From the NCBI GenBank assembly GCA_902475785.1, contig CABSAN010000003.1:1-64000 (forward strand): 64,000 nucleotides of DNA, read 5' to 3'. Made by a program: the position numbers and the translations under genes. Positions 51,745 to 59,995 of the stretch are shown piece by piece; positions within the stretch are counted from its first letter, which is position 1, and the number at the start of each line of letters is the position of its first letter. Under the pieces are notes generated by a model. The model saw nothing but the letters and a program-made list of their open reading frames with translations, did not search any database and was not told the DNA's origin. The DNA comes from an uncultured Collinsella sp. (GTDB taxonomy: Bacteria; Actinomycetota; Coriobacteriia; Coriobacteriales; Coriobacteriaceae).

Positions 51745-52815
51745 ATGTCGCTCGTTTTGGATATTAAGAAACGTTATCCCGGGTTTATGCTCGACATGCA
51801 GCTTGAGGCCGGCGAGGAGCGCGTGGCGCTGCTGGGCGCCTCGGGTTGCGGCAAGAGCTGTACACTGCGCTGCATTGCCGGTGTGGAGGCACCCGACGAG
51901 GGCAAGATCGTCGTCAACGGCGTGACTTTTTTTGACTCGGCGGCGGGTATCAACCTGTCGCCCCAGGAGCGAAAATGCGCCCTGTTGTTCCAAAACTATC
52001 AGCTGTTTCCCAACATGACGGTGGCCGATAACGTATGCGCCGGGGTAAAGGATGCGGGCGACGCCGCCGCGCGCAAAAAGCTCGCCGAGCGCTATCTGGG
52101 CATTTTCGGTCTGGCGGATTTTGCCGACCGCTATCCCGCGCGCCTCTCGGGCGGCCAGCAGCAACGTGTGGCGCTTGCGCGCATGGTAGCGGCGCACCCG
52201 GGCATTTTTATGTTCGACGAGCCTATGAGCGCACTCGATTCCTATCTTAAGAGTGCCCTCGAGCAGAACATGCTCGACCTGTTCGATGTGTGCAACCGCA
52301 CCGTGCTCTATGTGAGCCACGACATCGACGAAGCATGCCGCCTCTGTCAGCGCATCTGCGTGATGCACGACGGGCATGTCGAGGAGATCGGCTCCGTCGA
52401 GGACGTGGTCCGCCGCCCGCAGACGCTGGCGGCGCTGCGCTTGACGGGCTGCAAGAACACAAGCCGGGCGCGCAAGATCGGCGACGAAGAAGTTGAGGCC
52501 CTCGACTGGGGTATGACCTTTAACGTGGGTCGCGAGGTTCCCGATGATGTGGCGTACCTGGGCATTCGCGCAAGCTACTTCCATGTTGACAATCGCGCGG
52601 AGCGGGGCCGCAACAGCTATGATTTGCACGTGGCCCGTGTGAGCGATTCGCGCTTTGAGCGGCTGGTGCTGCTGGACGTGCCGCGCGTCGATGCGCCCAC
52701 ACGTCTGCAGTGGAAGGTCAACAAGGTGGGCGTGCCTGTCGACGAGCTGCCGCAAGCAGGCGAGACGCTGCGCATGCATTTTGATGCCAGCAGGATCCAT
52801 TTGGTTTGTCGATAG
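51745..52815 (+). CDS. modC: Molybdate/tungstate ABC transporter ATPase
   Basis: 356 residues. Walker A GASGCGKSCTL (the residue after GKS is Cys rather than Thr), signature LSGGQQQRVALARMV, Walker B IFMFDEPMSALD and switch SHDIDEACRLC. A C-terminal accessory region (~230-356) resembles a degenerate TOBE domain. It follows modB by three bases and completes the transporter. Confidence 0.9.
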   Translation: MSLVLDIKKRYPGFMLDMQLEAGEERVALLGASGCGKSCTLRCIAGVEAPDEGKIVVNGVTFFDSAAGINLSPQERKCALLFQNYQLFPNMTVADNVCAGVKDAGDAAARKKLAERYLGIFGLADFADRYPARLSGGQQQRVALARMVAAHPGIFMFDEPMSALDSYLKSALEQNMLDLFDVCNRTVLYVSHDIDEACRLCQRICVMHDGHVEEIGSVEDVVRRPQTLAALRLTGCKNTSRARKIGDEEVEALDWGMTFNVGREVPDDVAYLGIRASYFHVDNRAERGRNSYDLHVARVSDSRFERLVLLDVPRVDAPTRLQWKVNKVGVPVDELPQAGETLRMHFDASRIHLVCR

Positions 52816-52826
52816 CGCCGGGTAAT

Positions 52827-52861
52827 GCCGTCGGGGATATAAGCCTCGGCGGCTTTGTCTT
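52827..52861 (+). terminator. Terminator after modC
   Basis: 10-bp stem GCCGTCGGGG/CCTCGGCGGC with two G-U pairs, 7-nt loop and TTTGTCTT tail. Confidence 0.75.
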
Positions 52862-52948
52862 GCCGTTCGCCGAATGATGGATGAAAAACTCTTATCAACA
52901 TAGATAATTATTTATTAAACGACGGCACACGACGCTGTCGTACGAATG

Positions 52949-52986
52949 TCAACGGTGTTCGTCTGGACGACAACCGTTGATATAGT
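52949..52986 (+). promoter_or_regulatory. 32-bp dyad operator and -10 box upstream of the reductase operon
   Basis: TCAACGGTGTTCGTCT and its partner GGACGACAACCGTTGA (52949-52980) are complementary at 13 of 16 positions. TATAGT follows directly at 52981-52986. A second small dyad ACGAC-GCT-GTCGT is at 52929-52941. The arrangement suggests a regulator controlling the downstream genes. Confidence 0.6.
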
Positions 52987-53016
52987 TACCTTCGACGAGA
53001 AAAGGAGGGTGCGCAC

Positions 53017-53085
53017 ATGCCGCAGACGACATACATTCGCCGCGTTGCCGCGCGCGCCCTGTATATGGCTCGGAGCCGCATATGA
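53017..53085 (+). CDS. Short arginine-rich leader ORF before the double-cubane reductase genes
   Basis: 22-codon ORF starting MPQTTYIRRVAARALY, with five arginines. An almost perfect AAAGGAGGG site ends six bases before the ATG, stronger than the site of the reductase gene itself. It lies 25-30 bp after the predicted transcript start and 160 bp before the reductase ATG. Downstream, CACGG/CCGTG arms (near 53170-53201) enclose a GGGT/ACCC hairpin. It may be a regulatory leader peptide; function is inferred. Confidence 0.45.
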   Translation: MPQTTYIRRVAARALYMARSRI

Positions 53086-53244
53086 GCAGGTATGTTCACG
53101 GCTCCGGGAGAGACGACGCACAACTAAATAATCAGCTGCAAAGCAGGTTCCCCAAAATCCCGGGTTTGAGCACGGCTGGGTTTTCGCCACCCACCGTGCA
53201 GCAATACCGTAGCTATTCATTTTTGGTTCGAGAGGGGAACCGCC

Positions 53245-54528
53245 ATGGCTGAAGAATTCGATTTCCATCCGATGTGGGAGAGCCTCGGCATGAATCTTGC
53301 CGACCACGACATGCTGCTGGGCGCCGTGGGCCAGATGTACGGTGATATGTTCCTGACGCAGAACAATCGCCCCAAGTCCACGTCCTACCTGGATTTTGTC
53401 GCCACCAACATCCACAGCGGCCGTAGTAAGGAGATGCTCGACAAGAAGGAGGCCGGCGAGGCCACCAAGATCGTCGGTTCGTTCTGCGTCTACGTGCCCG
53501 AGGAGATCGTACTTGCCTGTGACGGCATTCCTGTGGGCCTGTGCTCTGGCGCTGATTGGGCAACGGACAAGGTCGAGGAGCATCTGCCGCGTAACACCTG
53601 CCCGCTCATTAAGAGCTTTGCCGGCTTTAAGCTGGGCGAGGTCTGCCCCTACATTGAGTCGAGTGACCTGGTGGTAGGCGAGAACACCTGCGATGGCAAG
53701 AAGAAGGCCTACGAGTTCTTTGCCACGCAAAAGAACATGTACGTCATGGATATTCCCAACGTACACGACGAGTCGACGCTCGTGACCTGGAAGGCCGAGG
53801 TCAAGAAGCTCGCCGCCAAGATCGAGGAAGAGTGTGGCGTCAAGATTACGCCCGAGCGTCTGAAGGCCGCCATCCACGCCGTCAACGAGAAGCGTCGCGC
53901 CCTGCAGCGTCTGGCTGCGACCCGCGCTGCCGATCCGGCGCCCATCAGCGGTCTCGATAGCCTGCTGACCGTTCAGGCTGCCTTTATGGATGACACGTCG
54001 CGCCTGACCGGCGCCATCAACGAGATGGCGGCTGAGTGCGAGCAGCGCGTTGAGGCCGGCGAGGGTGTGGCGCCCAAGGGCACCAAGCGCATCCTGTACA
54101 CCGGTACGCCCATGGCCGTGCCCAACTGGAAGCTGTTCAACCTCATCGAGAAGGCCGGCGGCGTCGTGGTGGGCGAGGAGTCCTGCACGGGTTCGCGCTA
54201 CTACAAGGACCTGGTCGACGAGTCCGGCGAGACGGTCGACGAGATGCTCGACGCCATCGCCGAGCGCTACTTTAAGATCAACTGCGCTGTCTTTACGCCC
54301 AATGACCAGCGTATGAAGGACATTGTCCAGATGGCCAAGGACCTGCATGCCGACGGCATCGTCGACGTGGCCCTGCAGTTCTGCACGCTCTACGAGATGG
54401 AGTCGTTTGCCGTGGAGAAGGCTGCCGAGGAGGCGGGCATCCCGTTTATGCACATCACGACCGACTACGCCGGCGAGGATGCCGGTCAGCTCCAGACCCG
54501 CATCGAGGCTTTCTTGGAAACCATTTAG
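53245..54528 (+). CDS. Double-cubane-cluster anaerobic reductase, 2-hydroxyacyl-CoA dehydratase D family (paralogue 1)
   Basis: 427 residues. Cysteine-bearing segments VGSFCVYVPEEIVLACDG (~80-95), NTCPLIKSFAGFKLGEVCPY (~118-137) and GENTCDGKKK (~150) match YjiM/double-cubane proteins; the second half has YTGTPMAVPNWK, ESCTGSRYYKD and INCAVFTPND. These enzymes use ATP-driven electron injection from an ASKHA activator to reduce small molecules. Related at ~35-40% by eye to the next gene. GAGAGGGGA precedes the ATG. Confidence 0.85.
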   Translation: MAEEFDFHPMWESLGMNLADHDMLLGAVGQMYGDMFLTQNNRPKSTSYLDFVATNIHSGRSKEMLDKKEAGEATKIVGSFCVYVPEEIVLACDGIPVGLCSGADWATDKVEEHLPRNTCPLIKSFAGFKLGEVCPYIESSDLVVGENTCDGKKKAYEFFATQKNMYVMDIPNVHDESTLVTWKAEVKKLAAKIEEECGVKITPERLKAAIHAVNEKRRALQRLAATRAADPAPISGLDSLLTVQAAFMDDTSRLTGAINEMAAECEQRVEAGEGVAPKGTKRILYTGTPMAVPNWKLFNLIEKAGGVVVGEESCTGSRYYKDLVDESGETVDEMLDAIAERYFKINCAVFTPNDQRMKDIVQMAKDLHADGIVDVALQFCTLYEMESFAVEKAAEEAGIPFMHITTDYAGEDAGQLQTRIEAFLETI

Positions 54529-54544
54529 GGTTATCCATCCCGGC

Positions 54545-54644
54545 GGCTTCCCCAGGTACCCGATCTTGCCGTTCAAACCGTCGCTTGCGTACCAAAGTGC
54601 GCGGCGCCCCTCTTTCACGGCAACCTCGGGCACCCGGGAAAGCC
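54545..54644. repeat. ~100-bp repeated palindromic element, copy 1
   Basis: Starts 16 bp after the paralogue 1 stop. Ends form an imperfect dyad (GGCTTCCCCAGGTACCCGAT with GGGCACCCGGGAAAGCC). The centre TCAAACCGTCGCTTGCGTAC is identical to that in the copy at 55846-55944. Confidence 0.85.
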
Positions 54645-54682
54645 GTCTCCTTGGTTGGTTAAAAGGTTTGTTAAGGAGTTAT

Positions 54683-55846
54683 ATGTCGGAAAATATTGAG
54701 CAGCCGTTGCCGCGCACGTTTGAGGAGTTCAACGAGCAACGCAAGGCGGCGTTTATTCGCGTCAAGGATTATAAGCAGGCGGGTAATCGCCTGGTCGGCT
54801 TTTTGTGCAGCTATACGCCGCTCGAGATTATCGATGCCGCGGGGGCTGCGAGCGTGGCGCTGTGCGGTACGTCCGATGAGGTGATTCCCGAGGCCGAGAA
54901 GGTGCTGCCGGCAAATCTGTGTCCGCTCATCAAGTCGACGTACGGTTTTGCCTATTCACAAAAGTGCCCGTTTACGTACTTTAGCGACATGATCATCGGC
55001 GAGACCACCTGCGACGGCAAGAAGAAGATGTACGAGCTACTCAACGAGCTCAAGCGCACGCACATTCTGCACTTGCCGCAGGGTCGCGATCGCGCCTACG
55101 AGCGCGAAGGCTGGTACGAGGAGTGCCGCCTGCTCAAGGAGGAACTCGAGGGCTTCTACGGCATCACGATTACCGACGATGACCTGCGCGCTGCCGTCCG
55201 TCGTCGCAACCGCTTGCGTGCGGCCCAGCTCGAGATGTTTGCGCTGCAGGCCAACCAGCCGGCGGCCATGAGCGGCGTCGACCTGATGAGCACCATGTTT
55301 GCCGGTACGTTTAGCTTTGATATCGAGGCCTATACGCAGCAGCTGGAGCAAAAGGTTGCCAAGCTGCGTGAGGCCTACGACGCGGACGAGCGCCCGGTTG
55401 CGGCGGATGCCAAGCGCATTCTGATCACCGGCTGCCCGGTGGGCGGCGTGATCAACAAGATCGGCCGTACTATCGAGTCCAACGGCGGTGTGGTCGTGTG
55501 CATGGATGACTGCTCGGGCGAGCGCACGGCGGCCATGATGATCGACCCGGACGCGCCCGACATCCTGCGCGCCATCGCCGACCGCTACCTTGACATTAAC
55601 TGCTCGGTCATGACGCCCAACGACGGTCGTATGGAAAACACGCTGGCCATGTGCGAGAAGTACCACGTCGATGGCGTGGTAGAGAGCGTGTTACAGGCCT
55701 GCCACACCTTCAACGTTGAGAGCGCGCGCATGCAGGAGGCCGTCGAGGGTGCGGGTATTCCGTACATGAAGATCGAGACCGACTACAGCAACGGCGACAT
55801 GGGCCAGATCGAGACCCGCATCGCCGCCTTTATCGAGACCCTCTAG
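54683..55846 (+). CDS. Double-cubane-cluster anaerobic reductase, 2-hydroxyacyl-CoA dehydratase D family (paralogue 2)
   Basis: 387 residues. LVGFLCSYTPLEIIDAAGAA (~38), ANLCPLIKSTYGFAYSQKCPF (~78-98), GETTCDGKKKMYELL (~110), then ITGCPVGG, DDCSGERT and INCSVMTPND. Shorter N-terminus than paralogue 1, closer to YjiM. AAGGAG is four bases before ATG 54683. Two different copies next to one activase suggest either a heterodimer or two reductases sharing one activator. Confidence 0.85.
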   Translation: MSENIEQPLPRTFEEFNEQRKAAFIRVKDYKQAGNRLVGFLCSYTPLEIIDAAGAASVALCGTSDEVIPEAEKVLPANLCPLIKSTYGFAYSQKCPFTYFSDMIIGETTCDGKKKMYELLNELKRTHILHLPQGRDRAYEREGWYEECRLLKEELEGFYGITITDDDLRAAVRRRNRLRAAQLEMFALQANQPAAMSGVDLMSTMFAGTFSFDIEAYTQQLEQKVAKLREAYDADERPVAADAKRILITGCPVGGVINKIGRTIESNGGVVVCMDDCSGERTAAMMIDPDAPDILRAIADRYLDINCSVMTPNDGRMENTLAMCEKYHVDGVVESVLQACHTFNVESARMQEAVEGAGIPYMKIETDYSNGDMGQIETRIAAFIETL

Positions 55847-55944
55847 CTTCCTCAGGCACCGGATCTTGCTCCTCAAACCGTCGCTTGCGTACCCAAAGTA
55901 CGCTGCGCTCCTCTTTCGGGGCAATCTCCGGCACCTGAGAAACC
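55846..55944. repeat. ~100-bp repeated palindromic element, copy 2
   Basis: Begins at the last base of the paralogue 2 stop codon. Homologous along its length to 54545-54644, including GATCTTGC, TCAAACCGTCGCTTGCGTAC and CTCTTTC, with dyad ends CTCAGGCACCGGAT/CCGGCACCTGAG. Confidence 0.85.
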
Positions 55945-56001
55945 TAGAGCTAAGGCGCCTGAACGCGCCACTGTCTTTGATGTTTAGATTGGGAGAGAGC
56001 C

Positions 56002-56766
56002 ATGATAGGGATCGGGATCGATATCGGGTCTACGGCGGCTAAGGCTGCTGTGGTCGATGGGGAGGGTTCGGTGGTGTGGACGTGCGTGCAGCCAACCGGG
56101 TTCTCCTCGGTCGATGCTTCCGAGCGGTTGCGCGAGGCACTGGCAGCGGCGGGTTATGACGTGGCTGCCGACGACGTGCGCGTGGTCGCGACCGGCTACG
56201 GCCGTGTCGCCGTGCCCTATGCGCACAAGGTTGTGACCGAGATCACCTGCCACGGTACCGGTGCCGTGCGCCTGTTTGGCGATCACGGCACGGTGATTGA
56301 CGTGGGCGGCCAGGACACCAAGGTCATTCAGCTTAAAAGTGGCCGCGTGGCCAAGTTCGCCATGAACGACAAGTGCGCCGCCGGCACGGGGCGCTTTTTG
56401 GAGATCATGGCCGACCGCCTAGGTATTTCCCAGCAGCAGATGGCCGACCTGGCGCGTTCCGGCGAGCCCACCAAGATATCCAGCATGTGCACGGTGTTTG
56501 CCGAAAGCGAGGTCATCAGCCTGATCGGTCGCGGTGAGCCGCGCGAGAACATTGCCCGCGGGGTGATCGAGAGCGTCGTGTCGCGCGTGGCCACTATGGC
56601 CGGGCAGGCGGCGGGCGCCCCGTACTACCTGACCGGTGGCCTGTGCGAGAACGCCTATGTCGTTGAACGGTTGGGCGAGCTACTGGGGTCGCCGGTGACC
56701 ACCTCGCCCCAGGCTCGCTTTGCCGGTGCCATCGGTGCGGCGATTCGCGCCGCCGCCTTGGCCTAG
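56002..56766 (+). CDS. Acyl-CoA dehydratase activase-type ATPase (YjiL-like)
   Basis: 254 residues of the ASKHA fold. Phosphate loops GIDIGSTAAKAAVVD (~5) and VIDVGGQDTKVI (~97); the bridging [4Fe-4S] cysteines are in NDKCAAGTGRFLEIMA (~120) and SSMCTVFAESEVISL (~160). It hydrolyses ATP to lower the potential of its cluster and injects an electron into the partner reductases encoded just upstream. GGGAGAG precedes the ATG. Confidence 0.93.
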   Translation: MIGIGIDIGSTAAKAAVVDGEGSVVWTCVQPTGFSSVDASERLREALAAAGYDVAADDVRVVATGYGRVAVPYAHKVVTEITCHGTGAVRLFGDHGTVIDVGGQDTKVIQLKSGRVAKFAMNDKCAAGTGRFLEIMADRLGISQQQMADLARSGEPTKISSMCTVFAESEVISLIGRGEPRENIARGVIESVVSRVATMAGQAAGAPYYLTGGLCENAYVVERLGELLGSPVTTSPQARFAGAIGAAIRAAALA

Positions 56767-56780
56767 GGGTGTACCGCTAC

Positions 56781-57998
56781 ATGCGCATCCTCAATATCTC
56801 GGCACAAAAACCAGATAGCACTGGCAGCGGCACCTACCTTGCCGCGCTCGTGCGCGAACAGATTGAGACGGGGCATCGCGCCGCCGTGCTTTGCGGCGCG
56901 GCACCGGGTGATACCCAAGGCGAGCTGGACCGGCGTGCTGCCGTGTTTGCCGTACCGTTCGAGTCGCCCGAGCTGCCGTTTCCCATCTGTGGTATGTCCG
57001 ATGTCATGCCCTATCCCTCCACGCGCTATCGTGACCTGACGCCTTCGATGCTCAAGGCATTTGAGCGGGCATTTGCTGCAGCAATCGATCGGGCGGTGGC
57101 TGAGTTTCGGCCCGATCTGGTGCTCTGCCATCACCTGTATCTGGTGACCGCATTGGCGCGCGAGTGCGTTCGGGGCGTGCCGGTTGTTGCCGTGTGCCAT
57201 TCGACCGACCTGCGCCAGCTGCGTTCGCATGCGCTCGAGCGCGATCGCATCGTACGTGCGGTTCGTCGGCTCGATGCCGTCTTTGCGCTCCATGCTGAGC
57301 AGGCTGAGCAGATTGGCCTGGTGTGCGGCGTCGATACCGATCGCATCCACGTGATTGGGACGGGCTACGACCATCGCGTCTTCTGCCGCGACGCAAGCGT
57401 GGCGAGGCAGCCGGGATCGCTTGTGTACGTGGGCAAGATTTGCTTTAAAAAGGGCGTCGAGTCGCTGGTCCGAGCCGTGTCATTGCCGATTGACGATGAC
57501 GTCCGCCCATCTGGCTTGGTACTTGTGGGCGGCCGCGGGGACGATGCCGAGTACGCGCGTATCGAGCGCTTGGCTGCGGCCTCGAATGTGCCGGTGGCGC
57601 TGGCGGGGCGCCTGGATAGCGATGGGCTCGTGCGTGCCTACCGCAGTTCCGACGTCTTTGTGCTGCCTTCGTTTTACGAGGGTCTGCCGCTCGTGACGAT
57701 CGAGGCTCTCGCGTGCGGCTGCAAAGTTGTGGCGACCGATTTGCCCGGCGTTCGTCCCTGGATGGAGGCGATGCTTCCCGGTGCTCCCGTGACGTGGGTG
57801 GCGTCGCCGCGTATGACGGATGTCGATACGCCCGTGGCGGCCGACCTTCCGTTGTTTGAGCGCGCACTGGCAGATGCTATCGCGCAGGCGCTTGCGGAGC
57901 CGCCTTCGACGTTCGAGCCGTCGGCGGTCTCTTGGGAAGCGTGCCTGGGGCGTATACTTAAAGTCGTTGATTTGTTGGAAGGGGGTTCGTATGGCTGA
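56781..57998 (+). CDS. Glycosyltransferase family 4 protein
   Basis: 405 residues, two Rossmann domains. N-terminal GSGTYLAALVREQIETGHR is the acceptor-side glycine loop; the donor-site motif FVLPSFYEGLPLVTIEALACGCKVVATD lies near residue 295. Cytoplasmic, with no membrane segment. ATG 56781 is preferred, with AGGGG upstream; GTG 56769 is possible. Its stop overlaps selD by 8 bp, so it is translated with the selenium genes, an unexpected partner. Acceptor unknown. Confidence 0.85.
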   Translation: MRILNISAQKPDSTGSGTYLAALVREQIETGHRAAVLCGAAPGDTQGELDRRAAVFAVPFESPELPFPICGMSDVMPYPSTRYRDLTPSMLKAFERAFAAAIDRAVAEFRPDLVLCHHLYLVTALARECVRGVPVVAVCHSTDLRQLRSHALERDRIVRAVRRLDAVFALHAEQAEQIGLVCGVDTDRIHVIGTGYDHRVFCRDASVARQPGSLVYVGKICFKKGVESLVRAVSLPIDDDVRPSGLVLVGGRGDDAEYARIERLAAASNVPVALAGRLDSDGLVRAYRSSDVFVLPSFYEGLPLVTIEALACGCKVVATDLPGVRPWMEAMLPGAPVTWVASPRMTDVDTPVAADLPLFERALADAIAQALAEPPSTFEPSAVSWEACLGRILKVVDLLEGGSYG

Positions 57999-59040
57999 CG
58001 ATCAGATTAAGCTCACGTCTATGACGGCCGCGAGTGGTTGAGCCGCCAAGCTGGCTCCCGGAGCCCTCGCCCAGGTCCTGGGCGATTTACCCAATGTGCA
58101 TAACGACAACTTGCTCGTGGGGTTCGATACCTCTGACGATGCGAGCGTCTTCCGCGTAGGTGAGAACCTGGGCCTCGTGCAGTCCATCGACTTCTTCCCA
58201 CCGATGGTCGACGACCCGTTTCTGTTTGGCCAGATTGCCGCGGCAAACTCACTGTCGGACATCTATGCCATGGGTGGGCGGCCGAGCCATGCCATGAACT
58301 TGCTCTGCATACCCAGTTGCCTGGGCGTTGAGGTTGCCGGGCAGATTTTGGCGGGTGGCGCCGATAAGTGCGTCGAGGCCGGCTGCACCATCGCGGGCGG
58401 CCACACCATCAACGACGACGAGCCCAAGTACGGCCTGTCCGTGAGCGGTTTTGTGCCGCTCGATCGCATGCTCGCTAACAGCGGCGCACGCGTGGGCGAT
58501 GTTCTGCTGCTGACCAAGGCGATCGGCTCGGGCATCATCACCACGGCCATTAAGGGCGAGCTTATCGAGCAGGACGAGGCTAGCCCGATGTTTGACTCGA
58601 TGCGCACCCTCAACGAGGCCCCGATTCGTCTGGCCGAGGGACTCGAGCTTCACGGCTGCACCGATGTCACGGGCTTTGGCCTTATCGGGCACGCGTGCGA
58701 GATGGCCGAGGGCTCGGGCGTGCAGATTGAACTTGCGTCGGGGGCGGTACCGCTCTTTGACCAGGTGCTCGATATGGCGCGTTTGGGCATTATTCCTGCC
58801 GGTGCCTACCGCAACCAGGACTTCTTTGGCCCGCGCGTGGCGGCCGACGATGACCTGGAGCCGGGCATGTTGGATGCGCTGTACGATCCGCAGACCTCGG
58901 GCGGTTTGCTCATCGCGGCGCCTGCTGCCGATGTGGATGAGCTTGCGCGTCGCCTGGATGCCGAAGGACGTATCGCCGCCGTCGTCGGTCGCGTGTGCGA
59001 GCCGGTGCCAGGCGGTCCTGCCGTCCACGTTGTACGTTAA
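57991..59040 (+). CDS. selD: Selenide, water dikinase (selenophosphate synthetase), a selenocysteine-containing protein
   Basis: 349 residues if TGA 58039-58041 is read as selenocysteine. Translation from ATG 57991 gives TAASG-Sec-AAKLAPGAL: Sec is residue 17 and the essential Lys residue 20, matching the E. coli Cys17/Lys20 spacing. The rest is SelD: LVGFDTSDDASVF, NSLSDIYAMGGRP, GGHTINDDEPKYG and DVTGFGLIGHACEMAEGS. A SECIS-like hairpin follows. Starting at GTG 58096 would remove the catalytic end. Makes selenophosphate from selenide and ATP. Confidence 0.95.
58067..58085 (+). promoter_or_regulatory. Bacterial SECIS-like hairpin in selD
   Basis: Perfect 8-bp stem TCGCCCAG/CTGGGCGA with a GTC loop. 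The stem begins 26 nt after the TGA and the loop G lies about 34 nt after it, within the usual range for SelB-binding elements, which favour a G early in the apical loop. Confidence 0.8.
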
Positions 59041-59097
59041 CGACACGTTTATTGAGCTATATACCGTTCTAAAACGATTTATTCGAAAGGAAAAACT

Positions 59098-59724
59098 ATG
59101 TCTACCAAAATCGAAGTCAATGCCATGGGCGATGCCTGCCCGCTGCCCGTCGTCAAGACGCTCAAAGCCCTGAAGCAGCTTGATGGCGAGGGCGCCGTCG
59201 TGACCTCGGTCGATAACGAGACCGCCGTCAAGAACATCTCCAAGATGGCGCAGGAGAAGGGCTGCACGGCCTCGGTCGAGAAGGTTTCTGACGCCGAGTG
59301 GCACGTGACCGTCGCGACCGCCGGTGTCGTGGCCGTTGCGGACCCCGAGCAGGACGGTGCCGCTTTCTGCGACGCCAGCGCCGGCAAGGGCAAGCTCGTC
59401 ATTTCCGTCTACACCGACTGCATGGGCCGCGGCGACGACGAACTGGGCCACAAGCTCATGAAGGCGTTTATCTTTGCCGTGACGCAGCAGGAAGAGCTGC
59501 CCGCGACCATGCTGTTCTACAACGGCGGCGCCAAGCTCACCGTCGAGGGCTCACCGGTGCTCGATGACCTGAAGGGCCTGGCCGAGCAGGGTGTCGAGAT
59601 TCTCACCTGCGGTACCTGCCTCGACCACTATGGCATTAAAGACCAGCTTGCCGTGGGCGAGGTCACCAACATGTACGTGATCGTGGAGAAGATGGAGCAG
59701 GCCGTGCGCGTCGTGCGCCCGTAG
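59098..59724 (+). CDS. yedF: Sulfurtransferase-like selenium metabolism protein YedF
   Basis: 208 residues. N-terminal TusA-like domain (1-75) with GDACPLPVVKTLKAL, where the CPxP cysteine carries sulfur or selenium; C-terminal DsrE-like domain (~100-205) with GGAKLTVEGSPVLDDL and LTCGTCLDHYG. This two-domain architecture is restricted to organisms with SelD. Probably passes selenium to or from SelD. AAGGAAAAA precedes the ATG. Fifty-seven bases after selD. Confidence 0.92.
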   Translation: MSTKIEVNAMGDACPLPVVKTLKALKQLDGEGAVVTSVDNETAVKNISKMAQEKGCTASVEKVSDAEWHVTVATAGVVAVADPEQDGAAFCDASAGKGKLVISVYTDCMGRGDDELGHKLMKAFIFAVTQQEELPATMLFYNGGAKLTVEGSPVLDDLKGLAEQGVEILTCGTCLDHYGIKDQLAVGEVTNMYVIVEKMEQAVRVVRP

Positions 59725-59743
59725 CGTATTGGTTGGAGTTGCC

Positions 59744-59995
59744 ATGAGGGAGAAGCGCCCGGCGCTTGTCATCACGTTTCCTACCACGGCGGCCGCCATG
59801 GGGTGCGAGTCCCTGTGCATCGAGCGCGGCCTTCCCGGGCGCACGATTCCCGTGCCCGGGGAGGTCGCTGCCGGCTGCGGTCTGGCGTGGAAAGCCCTGC
59901 CTGCTGATGAGGAGCTGCTGCGCGGCGAACTCGCCGCGGCGGGCGTTCCCACCGAGGGCTTTACCGTGATTGATATGTGGGAGGTCGTGCGATGA
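59744..59995 (+). CDS. DUF3343 family small protein
   Basis: 83 residues. The pattern ALVITFPTTAAAMGCESLC, PGRTIPVPGEVAAGCGLAWKA and a short C-terminal beta strand match DUF3343, putative Se/S carriers found beside YedF and selenium-linked aminotransferases. Conserved Cys in GCGLAW. Its TGA overlaps the ATG of the next gene (ATGA). TTGGAG precedes the start. Confidence 0.88.
   Translation: MREKRPALVITFPTTAAAMGCESLCIERGLPGRTIPVPGEVAAGCGLAWKALPADEELLRGELAAAGVPTEGFTVIDMWEVVR

Noticed and set aside
50800..52800. 666-codon minus-strand ORF opposite modB and modC
   Set aside because: His/Arg-rich antisense artefact of codon bias; both plus-strand genes have clear motifs and ribosome-binding sites.
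58096..59040. SelD starting at GTG 58096
   Set aside because: It lacks the catalytic Sec/Lys segment and has no Shine-Dalgarno; the upstream frame through TGA restores the full family sequence.
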